Source of the DNA: Gemmatimonadales bacterium
GTDB taxonomy: Bacteria > Gemmatimonadota > Gemmatimonadetes > Palauibacterales > Palauibacteraceae
Assembly (NCBI GenBank): GCA_009838765.1
Contig: VXQX01000078.1
Coordinates: 56,289-120,288 of the forward strand
Direction of reading: 5' to 3'
DNA length: 64,000 nucleotides
Position 1 is the first letter of the stretch; each line of letters starts with the position of its first letter. The position numbers and the translations under genes were made by a program. Shown here in pieces: positions 34,221-42,586 of the stretch. The notes beneath the pieces are model-generated. The model was not told the DNA's origin and ran no database searches. It saw only the letters and a program-made list of their open reading frames with translations.

Positions 34221-35533
34221 CCGAGGGCGGGGACGCCCTCGCGGCTCTGTTCGATCCCCGCCCGGCCACCACGATCCGTTGGGGCCTCGACAGGATCGAA
34301 GCGCTCCTGGCGGAGCTGGGCCGGCCGGAACGGAGCTTCGACGCCCTTCACATTGCGGGCACGAACGGCAAGGGTTCGACCGCGTGCTTCGCGGCGTCGA
34401 TGCTCGAAGACGGCGGTACCTGCACGGGCCTCTACACTTCGCCGCACCTCGAGGACGTTCGGGAACGGTTTCGGGTCGACGGGGCGTGGGTCGAGGAGTC
34501 GGCGCTTCAGTCCGCCGCCGCACGCGTCAGCGGCTGCGAGGCGGCCGCGGACTGCACGTACTTCGAGTTGGCCACCGCGCTTGCCTTCACCTGCTTCGCG
34601 GAGTGCGGCGTGGAGGTGGCGGTCGTCGAAACCGGGCTCGGAGGCCGCCTCGATGCGACGAATGTGCTTCGTCCCGCCGGCACGGCGATCACCCCGATCG
34701 GTCTCGACCACACGGAATGGCTCGGCGGGTCTCTCGAGGCGATCGCGAGGGAGAAGGCGGGGATCTTCAAGGCGGGCGCACCGGCCTGCCTCGGCCGCAT
34801 CGAACCGGGTCCGCTCGCGGCGCTCGAGCAGGTCGCGCGCGACGTCGGCGCGCCCGTTGCGCGCCTCGGAAGGGATGCGGAAGTGTCGGAGGTCGCGGTG
34901 CGGACCGATCCCGTGGAGACGCGCTTTCGATATGCTTCGAGGTCACGTCCCGGCGGCGTGTGGCTTGCCACGGGCCTCCCGGGCCGGTACCAGGCGGACA
35001 ACGCGGCGCTGGCCCTCTTGCTGCTGGATTGCTCCGGCTATCCGCCGGAGGAGAGTTGCGCGCGCCGCGGGATCGGGCGGGCGCGCCTGGCCGGCCGCTT
35101 CGAGGTCCGGCCTCCGGGCGCCGGGCGTCCGGGCTGCGTGTTCGACATCGCGCACAATCCGGCCGCCATCCGGGTACTCTGCGAGACGGTGGCGGAGCTG
35201 TCGCTGCCGCGGCCGCTCGTCGCCGTGGCCGGCATGCTGGCCGACAAGGACTGGAAGCGAACGCTCGCCCGACTCGCGCTTGACAGCGACACTATGATTC
35301 TCACTCGATCCGCCGTCCCTGCGGAGAGACGGTGGGACCCATCCCGGGCGAGCGAGTGGCTCTCGCGTGAACGGAGCGTTGAATCGATCGTGTGCCCGAA
35401 CGTGGCCGAGGCGGTGGGGCGGGGACTCACGCTCGCCGGTGCGGGAACGCTGTTGATCACGGGATCCGCAACTACCGTGGGAGAGGCCCGGGCATTGCCG
35501 GCCCTCGCCCGCGTACCGACAGGAGACGGATGA
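34214..35533 (+). CDS. folC: Bifunctional dihydrofolate synthase / folylpolyglutamate synthase
   Basis: 439-residue Mur-ligase-like enzyme that adds glutamate to dihydropteroate and to folates. The P-loop is HIAGTNGKGSTACF, followed by TSPHLEDVRERFRVDG and ETGLGGRLDATNVL; DHTEWLGGSLEAIAREKAGI is the carbamylated-Lys region of the family. GTG start at 34214 lies inside accD; accD-folC is a widely conserved pair. Followed after 3 bases by the bacilliredoxin gene. Confidence 0.93.
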   Translation: MLTEGGDALAALFDPRPATTIRWGLDRIEALLAELGRPERSFDALHIAGTNGKGSTACFAASMLEDGGTCTGLYTSPHLEDVRERFRVDGAWVEESALQSAAARVSGCEAAADCTYFELATALAFTCFAECGVEVAVVETGLGGRLDATNVLRPAGTAITPIGLDHTEWLGGSLEAIAREKAGIFKAGAPACLGRIEPGPLAALEQVARDVGAPVARLGRDAEVSEVAVRTDPVETRFRYASRSRPGGVWLATGLPGRYQADNAALALLLLDCSGYPPEESCARRGIGRARLAGRFEVRPPGAGRPGCVFDIAHNPAAIRVLCETVAELSLPRPLVAVAGMLADKDWKRTLARLALDSDTMILTRSAVPAERRWDPSRASEWLSRERSVESIVCPNVAEAVGRGLTLAGAGTLLITGSATTVGEARALPALARVPTGDG

Positions 35534-35536
35534 GAC

Positions 35537-35962
35537 ATGCTGTACGATCCCAGGCTGGTACAACCGATGCGAGACGAACTCACCCGCCTCGGCGTGCGTG
35601 AGCTTCGGACCTCCGATGAAGTGGACGAGGCCTTCGAGGCCGATGGGGAGACGCTGGTCGTCGTGAACTCCGTCTGCGGCTGCGCGGCGCGCAACGCGCG
35701 ACCCGCCGTGGCGATGGCCATGAACCACGATGGCAAGCAGCCCGACCGCGTCGTCACGGTCTTCGCGGGGCAGGACGTGGAAGCGACGGCGCGCGCACGG
35801 CAGTACTTCACCGGCGTCCGACCCTCTTCGCCCTCCCTCGCGCTGCTCTCGAACGGCGAACTGCAGTTCATGCTCGAGCGGCACCAGATCGAGGGCCGCG
35901 AGGCGCGGGATATCGCGGCCGACCTCACAAAGGCGTACGACCGATACTGCGCGACGAGCTAG
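35537..35962 (+). CDS. Bacilliredoxin BrxA/BrxB-like (YphP/YqiW family)
   Basis: 141-residue thioredoxin-fold protein of the DUF1094 family. The active site is Cys47-Gly-Cys49 in VVVNSVCGCAARNARPA, the CGC motif of bacilliredoxins that remove bacillithiol from proteins in Firmicutes. FAGQDVEATARARQYFTGVRPSSPSLALL and MLERHQIEGR are also family hallmarks. It suggests, without proving, that this organism makes bacillithiol. Three bases after folC, so probably the last gene of the mreB operon. Confidence 0.88.
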   Translation: MLYDPRLVQPMRDELTRLGVRELRTSDEVDEAFEADGETLVVVNSVCGCAARNARPAVAMAMNHDGKQPDRVVTVFAGQDVEATARARQYFTGVRPSSPSLALLSNGELQFMLERHQIEGREARDIAADLTKAYDRYCATS

Positions 35963-36011
35963 CTCGAGGGGCGCGCCTCGGACCGCCGGCGCCCTTCGGG
36001 CCGCCGGGGCC

Positions 36012-37328
36012 GTGAACTCCGGCGGGATCCGCGGCCTGCCCGGCTTTAGAGATTTCTTTCCCGAGGAACTCGCCCTTCGCCGACACATCTTCTCGGCCTG
36101 GCGGAGGGTGGGCGCCCGCTACGGATTCACCGAGTATGACGGACCGCCGCTCGAGGCACTTGAACTCTACACGCGGAAGTCGGGCGAAGAGATCGTAAGC
36201 CAGCTGTACGAGTTCGAGGACAAGGGGGGGCGGGGGGTGGCGCTGCGCCCCGAGATGACGCCCACCTTCGCGCGCATGATCGCCTCCCGCGCCGCAGGAA
36301 TGGCAAAGCCGGTACGCTGGTTCTCGATCCCGCAGCTCTTCCGCTACGAACGGCCGCAACGCGGCCGACTCCGCGAGCACTTCCAGCTCAACATGGACAT
36401 CGTCGGCGAGACGAACCCGCTCTCCGATGCGGAGATCATCGGCGCGGGCATCGACGCGCTGCGGGAGCTCGGCCTGGGGGCCGCGGACGTCGTGGTCCGC
36501 ATCTCCGACCGGCGCCTCATTGCCGCGCTCCTGGACGCGCACGGAATCTCCGCCGAGGACCATGTCCCGGTGTTCGGCGCGCTCGACCGGCTCGAGAAGG
36601 AAGGGGAGGACGGCGTCCGCGCGCGGCTTGCGGAGAAAGGCGTCGAGAGGGAAGCGGCGACGCGCCTGCTGGCGGCCGTTCGACTCCCGCTCGCGGAGCT
36701 GGCGGCGGCGCACGGGGAGGACGAAGCGATCGCCAGGGCGGCCGATCGACTGTCCACGGTGTTCGCGCATCTCGGCGCGGCGGGCCTCGCCGACTTCATC
36801 GAGTTCGACGCGGGGCTGGTCCGCGGACTTGCCTACTATACCGGGACCGTGTTCGAGATATGGGACCGTCGGGACGAGCTGCGCGCGATCTGCGGGGGTG
36901 GCCGTTACGATGATCTGCTGAAAGCGCTGGGGGGCGTGGATCTTCCGGCGCTCGGCTTCGGCATGGGGGATGTGGTCCTCACGGAACTGCTCAGGGATCG
37001 GGACCTCGTGCCCGCCGCGACCGGTCGCGTGGACGATTACATCGTATGCGTCTCCGATGCGGAGCGTCCGCTGGCGCTCGGCATCGCCCGTGCGCTGCGC
37101 GACCGGGGACGGCGGGTGCTCTACGACCTCCGCCCGCGCGGGGTCGGACGCCAGTTCAAGGCCGCCCATCAGGCGGGCGCCGGCCGCGCTGTCGTGCTGG
37201 GGCCGCGAGAGGCCGAGCGGGGCGTCGCGGTCCTTCGCGACATGGCCTCGGGCGAGGAACGGGAGGTCGCGATAGAGACTCTGACCGGCTCGCCCTCCGG
37301 CGAAGCCAAAGGAGAGGAAGTGCGGTGA
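36012..37328 (+). CDS. hisS: Histidyl-tRNA synthetase
   Basis: 438-residue class II synthetase. It opens [16 protein letters not shown]; motif 2 is [20 protein letters not shown]; the histidine-A box is [15 protein letters not shown]; motif 3 region is [15 protein letters not shown] with GFGMGDVVL. The C-terminal anticodon domain (about 345-430) ends in a Lys/Glu-rich tail. GTG at 36012 fixes the family N-terminus. Its stop overlaps guaA as GTGA. Members with a similar domain serve as HisZ, but motifs here look catalytic. Confidence 0.94.
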   Translation: MNSGGIRGLPGFRDFFPEELALRRHIFSAWRRVGARYGFTEYDGPPLEALELYTRKSGEEIVSQLYEFEDKGGRGVALRPEMTPTFARMIASRAAGMAKPVRWFSIPQLFRYERPQRGRLREHFQLNMDIVGETNPLSDAEIIGAGIDALRELGLGAADVVVRISDRRLIAALLDAHGISAEDHVPVFGALDRLEKEGEDGVRARLAEKGVEREAATRLLAAVRLPLAELAAAHGEDEAIARAADRLSTVFAHLGAAGLADFIEFDAGLVRGLAYYTGTVFEIWDRRDELRAICGGGRYDDLLKALGGVDLPALGFGMGDVVLTELLRDRDLVPAATGRVDDYIVCVSDAERPLALGIARALRDRGRRVLYDLRPRGVGRQFKAAHQAGAGRAVVLGPREAERGVAVLRDMASGEEREVAIETLTGSPSGEAKGEEVR

Positions 37329-38860
37329 GTCGCGTGCTCATCCTCGATTTCGGGTCGCAGTTCACCCAACTCATCGCGCGACGCATTCGCGAGGAAGGCG
37401 TGTACTGTGAGGTGCACCCGCCGACGCGGAGCCCGGCGTGGGTCCGCCGCTACGATCCGGCGGCCATCGTCCTCTCGGGAGGCCCCGCGAGCGTGTACGA
37501 TGAAGGCGTCCCCACGGCCCATCCCGAGACTCTTGCCATGGGCGTCCCGATTCTCGGGATCTGCTACGGCATGCAGCTCGTCGCCGATCTCGTCGGGGGC
37601 GAGGTGCAGCAGGCCGAGCGCCGGGAGTACGGACGGGCCGAACTCAGGGTCCGGTCGACCGACCCCCTCTTTCGCGGGTTCGCCGAAGACGAGTCCACCC
37701 AGGTCTGGATGAGTCACGGGGACTCCCTCCACGCGCTGCCCCCGGGCTTCGAGGTATCGGCCACCACCGAGAACTCCATCGCCGCGATCCGCTCCGAGGA
37801 GCGGCGGATCTGGGGCGTGCAGTTCCATCCGGAAGTCGCCCATACGACGCGCGGCGGAGAGATGCTGCGGAACTTCCTGTTCGAGATCGCCGGCTGCGAG
37901 ATGAGCTGGAACGCGGCGAACATCATCGATCATCAACTCGCGGCCGTTCGCGAGACCGTGGGAGCTGGACAGGTGATCTGCGGACTCTCCGGCGGCGTGG
38001 ACAGCTCCGTCGCCGCCGCGCTCGTGCAGCGGGCAGTGGGAGATCGGCTCACCTGCATCTTCGTCGACACGGGTCTGCTGCGGAAGGGCGAGCGCGATGC
38101 CGTGGAGGCGGTGTTCGGCGAACGCATGGGGATGCGGCTCGAAGTCGTCGACGCGGCGGATCTCTTCCTCGACCGCCTCGCCGGCGTCGAGGAACCCGAG
38201 GAGAAACGGGTCATCATCGGCCACACGTTCATCGACGTGTTCGAGGAGGCGGCGGGCCGGCACGGCGACGCGCGTTTCCTCGTGCAGGGTACGCTCTACC
38301 CCGACGTGATCGAATCCGTCTCCGTGTGGGGACCGTCGGTCAAGATCAAGTCCCATCACAACGTGGGCGGACTCCGTCCGGACCATCCATTTGAACTCAT
38401 TGAGCCCCTTCGTGAGCTCTTCAAGGACGAGGTGCGTGCCGTGGGTCGCGAACTCGGCCTGTCGGAGGAAATCGTCGGCCGCCACCCGTTTCCGGGGCCG
38501 GGCCTGGGGATCCGCATCCTGAGTGACGTGACGCGCGAGAAACTCGCCACGCTGCGGGAAGTGGACGCGATCTACCTCGAGGGCATTCGCGACGCGGGGC
38601 TCTACGACGAGATATGGCAGGCGTTTGCCATCCTGCTGCCCGTTCAGTCGGTCGGCGTGATGGGCGATGCGCGCACGTACGAGAATGTCGTCGCGCTGCG
38701 CGCCGTGACCTCTCTCGATGGGATGACGGCCGACTGGTTCCAGTTCCCCCACGACGTGCTGGGCCGGATCTCGAACCGCATCATCAACGAGGTGAAGGGA
38801 GTGAACCGGGTGACCTACGACGTGTCTTCGAAGCCCCCCGCGACGATCGAGTGGGAGTAG
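37325..38860 (+). CDS. guaA: GMP synthase (glutamine-hydrolysing)
   Basis: 511-residue enzyme that aminates XMP to GMP. The class I glutamine amidotransferase domain has the catalytic Cys in [15 protein letters not shown] and His/Glu in [10 protein letters not shown]. The ATP pyrophosphatase domain has the PP-loop [15 protein letters not shown], and the dimerisation domain ends [21 protein letters not shown] start overlaps the hisS stop. Length normal. Confidence 0.97.
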   Translation: MSRVLILDFGSQFTQLIARRIREEGVYCEVHPPTRSPAWVRRYDPAAIVLSGGPASVYDEGVPTAHPETLAMGVPILGICYGMQLVADLVGGEVQQAERREYGRAELRVRSTDPLFRGFAEDESTQVWMSHGDSLHALPPGFEVSATTENSIAAIRSEERRIWGVQFHPEVAHTTRGGEMLRNFLFEIAGCEMSWNAANIIDHQLAAVRETVGAGQVICGLSGGVDSSVAAALVQRAVGDRLTCIFVDTGLLRKGERDAVEAVFGERMGMRLEVVDAADLFLDRLAGVEEPEEKRVIIGHTFIDVFEEAAGRHGDARFLVQGTLYPDVIESVSVWGPSVKIKSHHNVGGLRPDHPFELIEPLRELFKDEVRAVGRELGLSEEIVGRHPFPGPGLGIRILSDVTREKLATLREVDAIYLEGIRDAGLYDEIWQAFAILLPVQSVGVMGDARTYENVVALRAVTSLDGMTADWFQFPHDVLGRISNRIINEVKGVNRVTYDVSSKPPATIEWE

Positions 38861-38865
38861 CCTCC

Positions 38866-39666
38866 ATGGCGGAATCCTGTGCCGCAAGCGGCGGCGGGCC
38901 GGGGCGGCGCGCCGGGTGCCGCGAGATCGGAGCGTGGGCGGACGATCTCCTCCGCGTCGCCGAGATCGAGGACTATCCGTTCGCCTTCAACGGCCTGCAG
39001 GTCGACGGACGCCGTCCCGTGGCCCGCATCGGCGCCGCCACCGATGCATGCCTGGCCACGATCGACCTCGCCGCCGAGGCCGGGTGCGATCTTCTGATGG
39101 TCCACCACGGGCTGTTCTGGGGCGGGGCCCGCCCCCTTGTCGGTCCGTCGTACGAGCGGTTTCGCCGGCTGTTCGAGAGCGGGATGGGGCTGTACTCGGC
39201 GCACCTTCCGCTCGACGCGCATCCGCAGATCGGAAACAACATCCTCCTCGCCGCCGAACTCCGCGTCGCGGATACCGAACCGTTCGGGTGCTTCAAGGGG
39301 AATGATGGGATCGGCGTCATCGGCGCGGTCGACACGTCTCTCGGCGAACTCGCGGCCCGGGCGGAAGTCGTGTGCGGACGAACCCCAATCGTGATCGCCG
39401 GCGGTCCGGAGAGCGTGTCACGGCTCGCCATCGTGACGGGCGGCGCGGGTTCGATGATCGAGGCCGCCGCCATGGCGGGCGCCGACACCTTTCTCACCGG
39501 GGAGGGGAACCACCACACGTACCACGAGGCGATGGAACTCGGGATCAACGTCATCTACGCGGGTCATTACGGGACCGAGACGCTCGGTATCCGCACCCTG
39601 GTGAAGCGCGCGGCGGAGCATTTCGGGGCGGAGCACACCTTCTTCGACGTCCCCACCGGGCTCTAG
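38866..39666 (+). CDS. Nif3-like dinuclear metal centre protein
   Basis: 266-residue protein of the Nif3/YbgI/DUF34 family, toroidal proteins with a two-metal site whose role is unsettled. Metal ligands are seen in MVHHGLFWGGARPLVG and GEGNHHTYHEAMELGINVIYAGHYGTET (in sections), and VCGRTPIVIAGGPESVSRLAIVTGGAGSMI is typical. ATG at 38866 follows guaA by 5 bases. The first 20 residues are variable and low-complexity. Confidence 0.9.
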   Translation: MAESCAASGGGPGRRAGCREIGAWADDLLRVAEIEDYPFAFNGLQVDGRRPVARIGAATDACLATIDLAAEAGCDLLMVHHGLFWGGARPLVGPSYERFRRLFESGMGLYSAHLPLDAHPQIGNNILLAAELRVADTEPFGCFKGNDGIGVIGAVDTSLGELAARAEVVCGRTPIVIAGGPESVSRLAIVTGGAGSMIEAAAMAGADTFLTGEGNHHTYHEAMELGINVIYAGHYGTETLGIRTLVKRAAEHFGAEHTFFDVPTGL

Positions 39667-39692
39667 CTGGCTGAACCCCGCTGCGTTCGAGC

Positions 39693-39715
39693 GGCGCTGA
39701 CGCCGGCGCTGACGC
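39693..39715 (+). repeat. Two direct copies of an 11-bp motif between convergent genes
   Basis: GGCGCTGACGC occurs at 39693-39703 and again at 39705-39715, period 12, in the 100-base gap between the nif3-like stop and the mlaD stop. No clear intrinsic terminator is present in the gap beyond a small GTCC/GGAC stem near 39720. Confidence 0.5.
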
Positions 39716-39766
39716 GCGGTCCTGGTACGGACTGCCAGCCGGAAGGCGGTGCCTGGCCCGCCGCCG

Positions 39767-40690
39767 CTAGAAGACGGTGACCTTGAGGTCCGTCAGGTAG
39801 CGATCCGGCCGCTCGCGGATGTCCCGTAGGAGGAGGGCGAGTTCCTCGCCCGAGGCGCGGAGCGTCCCCAGCGTCTCCAGCAGTTCGTCGTGAACCGCGT
39901 CTTCGCGCAGGAGCTTTCCGAGCGTTCCTTCGCCGCCTTCCAACCCCCGCGCGATCTCGGCGAGGGACCGGCCGGCCGCCGAGAAATCCGTGCTGGCGGC
40001 GGCGAGCCGCGTCGATAGCGTGTCGAGGTTCGCCAGCGTGCGATCGACTTCCTCGGATCCGGTCATGCCCGCGAGCTGGTTCGACAGGGTGTCCATGTTG
40101 GCGAGCAGGCTGCCGATCGACGCGCGCTCCGTCTCGAGGATGCCGGCGAGTTCCCGCATCGCGAGCGTGAAGGCCTCGGACCCGGAGGTGACACTCTCGG
40201 CCAGCCCGCCTCCGAGCAGCGTTTCCAGCTCGCCGATCAGGGAGCCCACCTCGTCCCCGAGCGTCGAAGCCAGCGACGTGAGGTCGGATCGGCGGTCGAG
40301 CGAGAGCGTATCGCCCTCTGCCAGCGCTCGGGCACTGGTTCCCGGTGCGAGTTCGACCAGTTGCTGGCCCAGGAACCCATCCGGCTGGATCGTGCCCCGC
40401 GTGTCCGCCGGCAGCCGGACGCGCGCGGAAAGCGTCATCGTGAGGACGACGCGCTCTGCTTCGAGCGCGACTTCGTCCACGGTGCCGACCTCTACCCCGC
40501 GCAGCAGGACGGGAGACGCGGTAGCAATTCGGTTCGCGTTGGCCGCGATTCCCCACACGCGGATGGTCGGGCCTCTGAACGGCGAGCCCGATATCCAGAA
40601 CAGGCCCGCTACGATAACGGCCGCGGCGAGGAGGACGAACGCGCCGACACGGACCTCGGCGCCGTGGTCGCGCAGCCCCGGATCCCTCAC
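39767..40690 (-). CDS. mlaD: MlaD-like MCE-domain lipid transport protein
   Basis: 307-residue periplasmic substrate-binding component of a phospholipid ABC transporter. A single N-terminal membrane helix (VGAFVLLAAAVIVAGLFWI, about 14-32) precedes the MCE domain (about 38-115: GANANRIATASPVLLRGVEVGTVDEVAL and RGTIQPDGFLGQQLVEL, in sections). A long helical region (about 140-290) with heptad-like SNQLAGM and LAEIARGLEGGEGTLGKLL follows, longer than E. coli MlaD and closer to Mce-type proteins. GTG start overlaps the mlaF stop. Confidence 0.88.
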   Translation of the reverse strand: MRDPGLRDHGAEVRVGAFVLLAAAVIVAGLFWISGSPFRGPTIRVWGIAANANRIATASPVLLRGVEVGTVDEVALEAERVVLTMTLSARVRLPADTRGTIQPDGFLGQQLVELAPGTSARALAEGDTLSLDRRSDLTSLASTLGDEVGSLIGELETLLGGGLAESVTSGSEAFTLAMRELAGILETERASIGSLLANMDTLSNQLAGMTGSEEVDRTLANLDTLSTRLAAASTDFSAAGRSLAEIARGLEGGEGTLGKLLREDAVHDELLETLGTLRASGEELALLLRDIRERPDRYLTDLKVTVF

Positions 40691-41433
40691 GCCGGACCTC
40701 GCGCGGGCGCTGCGTCGAGAAACTCGCGCACCGCCCGGTTGTCTGTTTCGCGCAGTTCGTGAGGCGTCCCCTCCGCCGCGACGACGCCGTCCGAGAGGAG
40801 GGCGATCCGGTCGGCCAGAAAAAAGGCGGACTCCACGTCGTGGGTCACGACGATGCTCGTCGCATCGACTTCCTCGCCCACGCGCGCGATCAGGCGGTTG
40901 ATCCGGGTCGCGTTTACGGGATCCAGTCCCGTCGTGGGCTCGTCGTACAGGACGTAGCGGCGCTTGCCGATGATGGCGCGCGCGATGGCGACCCGGCGCT
41001 GCATGCCTCCGGAGAGTTCGGCCGGCAGGAGCGTCAGCACGTCCGGCTCGAGGTTCACATGATCGAGTGCGGCCCGGACCAGTTCCTCGCACTTGGCCGC
41101 GCGGCCGCGGCAGAAACCGGGCGGGAGGCCCATCCGCAGGTTCCCGCGCACGGTCATGGAATCGAAGAGGGCGGAGTTCTGGAACACGTAGGCGGTCCTG
41201 GTGCGAACGGCCGCCATCTCGGCCCGGTCGGCCGAAGGTACCGAGATCCCATCGACGAGGATGTCTCCGGCGTCGGGATCGAAGAGCCCGACGATGTGTT
41301 TGAGGAGGACGCTCTTGCCCGTCCCTGACGGACCCATGATGGCGAGGGTCTCGCCCTCCCGCACGTCGAGGTCGACGCCGCTCAGGACCGGGCGTCCCCC
41401 CAGCCACTTGTGCACGCCAATGATCCGAATCAC
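40687..41433 (-). CDS. mlaF: MlaF-like ABC transporter ATP-binding protein
   Basis: 248-residue ATPase powering MCE-type lipid transport. Walker A MGPSGTGKSVLLKHIVG, Q-loop VFQNSALFDSMTV, signature LSGGMQRRVAIARA, Walker B YVLYDEPTTGLDPV and H-loop VVTHDVESAFFLADR. FDSMTVRGN and GLDPVNATRI are characteristic of MlaF rather than general importers. GTG start overlaps mlaE stop as GTGA and its own stop overlaps mlaD likewise. Confidence 0.93.
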   Translation of the reverse strand: MIRIIGVHKWLGGRPVLSGVDLDVREGETLAIMGPSGTGKSVLLKHIVGLFDPDAGDILVDGISVPSADRAEMAAVRTRTAYVFQNSALFDSMTVRGNLRMGLPPGFCRGRAAKCEELVRAALDHVNLEPDVLTLLPAELSGGMQRRVAIARAIIGKRRYVLYDEPTTGLDPVNATRINRLIARVGEEVDATSIVVTHDVESAFFLADRIALLSDGVVAAEGTPHELRETDNRAVREFLDAAPARGPA

Positions 41434-42215
41434 GTGAGCGTCTTGTATACCGGCCCGAGTACCGTGTCGAGGACCATGATGGAGACGATGATCGCGACGA
41501 CCGCCCTCGTCGCCGTGCGGCCCACACCCGCAGCCCCGCCGGTCGCGCGAAGTCCCACGTGGCTCGAGATGAAGGTGATCGCGAAGCCGTACGCGACCGC
41601 CTTCACGAGCGAGAAGACCAGCGCGCCGTGGTGATAGTACCCCTTGGCTCCATCCACGTACTCTGCCGTGCTCAACCCGAGGATGCCGACCGATGTGACG
41701 TAGCCGCTGAAGATCCCCATCACGTTGGCGAGCATGACGAGAGGAATCAGGATGATGGTCCCCGCCACGACGCGCGGGACCACGAGTTCCACCACGGGGT
41801 CCCGGCCCATCGTCAGCAGGGCGTCGATCTGGTTCGTCACCTTCATCGTGCCGAGTTCGGCTCCGATGGCCGCCCCGACGCGCCCTGCCAGGACGACCGC
41901 GGTCAGTACGGGGCCGAGTTCCGTCAGCATGCCGCCCACGACGCCGCCCGCGACGATCTCCCTCGGCAGTCCCGGAGAGAGCTGGTACATCGTCTGCTGG
42001 GCCATGACCGCACCCGACAGGGCGCCCATGAGCAGGACCAGCGGGAGGCTGTCGAGGCCGATGAACTTCGCGTGATGGACCGTCTCCAGCGCGTACCGCC
42101 GCGGATACGCCAGCGCGCGGAGCGTCGCGACCCCGAGCATGCCCGCCCTTCCCGCATGGAGCGCTGCGGCGCGGGCGGAACGGCCCGGCGCCGCGAGGAG
42201 GCTCGGCGCCTTCAA
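41430..42215 (-). CDS. mlaE: MlaE-like permease
   Basis: 261-residue inner-membrane permease of the phospholipid transporter. The conserved stretch is LPREIVAGGVVGGMLTELGPVLTAVVLAGRVGAAIGAELGTMKVTNQIDAL (seen in sections), followed by four to five helices. It starts with TTG at 42215, overlapping the lipoprotein stop as TTGA and giving the normal family length of about 260; no in-frame ATG or GTG fits as well. Minus-strand operon with mlaF and mlaD; MlaB and MlaC genes are not present. Confidence 0.9.
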   Translation of the reverse strand: MKAPSLLAAPGRSARAAALHAGRAGMLGVATLRALAYPRRYALETVHHAKFIGLDSLPLVLLMGALSGAVMAQQTMYQLSPGLPREIVAGGVVGGMLTELGPVLTAVVLAGRVGAAIGAELGTMKVTNQIDALLTMGRDPVVELVVPRVVAGTIILIPLVMLANVMGIFSGYVTSVGILGLSTAEYVDGAKGYYHHGALVFSLVKAVAYGFAITFISSHVGLRATGGAAGVGRTATRAVVAIIVSIMVLDTVLGPVYKTLT

Positions 42216-42586
42216 CGGCTCTCGCGCCTCTCCGCGTCCGGCAGCTCCAGTTGCGATTCCGGTCGCGAGACCCCGTCGAGCACCTCCACCTCCAGTCGGA
42301 TCGCCTCCCACAGCCGGTGCATGCGCGCGGGGTCGTCTCCGAGCCGGGCGACGAACTCCTCGAGTTGCTGTCCGGTCACGCCGTGCCCACCGAGCGCCGC
42401 GGCCCGCACCGAGTCGCCCTCCGCGGTATCCGCGTACTTCGCCCGTGCCCAACTGAGCCTGGCCATGACCTGAATGTACGTGTCGTCGTCCAGGCCGCCG
42501 CCGGAGTCGCCGCAGCCAATACCCGCGAGGCATGCGACGAGCAGGATCGGTCTCGGGATGGGCCGGCCCCCGCGCGGGTGCCTCAT
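42212..42586 (-). CDS. Small lipoprotein of unknown family
   Basis: 124-residue predicted lipoprotein: basic n-region (MRHPRGGRPIPRP), hydrophobic ILLVACLAGIG and Cys at about 25, then a Gly/Ser/Asp linker (GDSGGGLDDD) that would favour retention or exposure. The mature part is helical and charged (TYIQVMARLSWARAKYADTAEGDSVRAAALGGHGVTGQQLEEF in sections). It matches no Mla component I recognise. The ATG overlaps the OPT stop as ATGA and its stop overlaps mlaE, so it is embedded in the Mla operon. Confidence 0.75.
   Translation of the reverse strand: MRHPRGGRPIPRPILLVACLAGIGCGDSGGGLDDDTYIQVMARLSWARAKYADTAEGDSVRAAALGGHGVTGQQLEEFVARLGDDPARMHRLWEAIRLEVEVLDGVSRPESQLELPDAERRESR

Noticed and set aside
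35537..35962. Selenoprotein candidate because of the CGC site and the presence of selA
   Set aside because: The frame has no internal TGA; the active-site residues are encoded as Cys.
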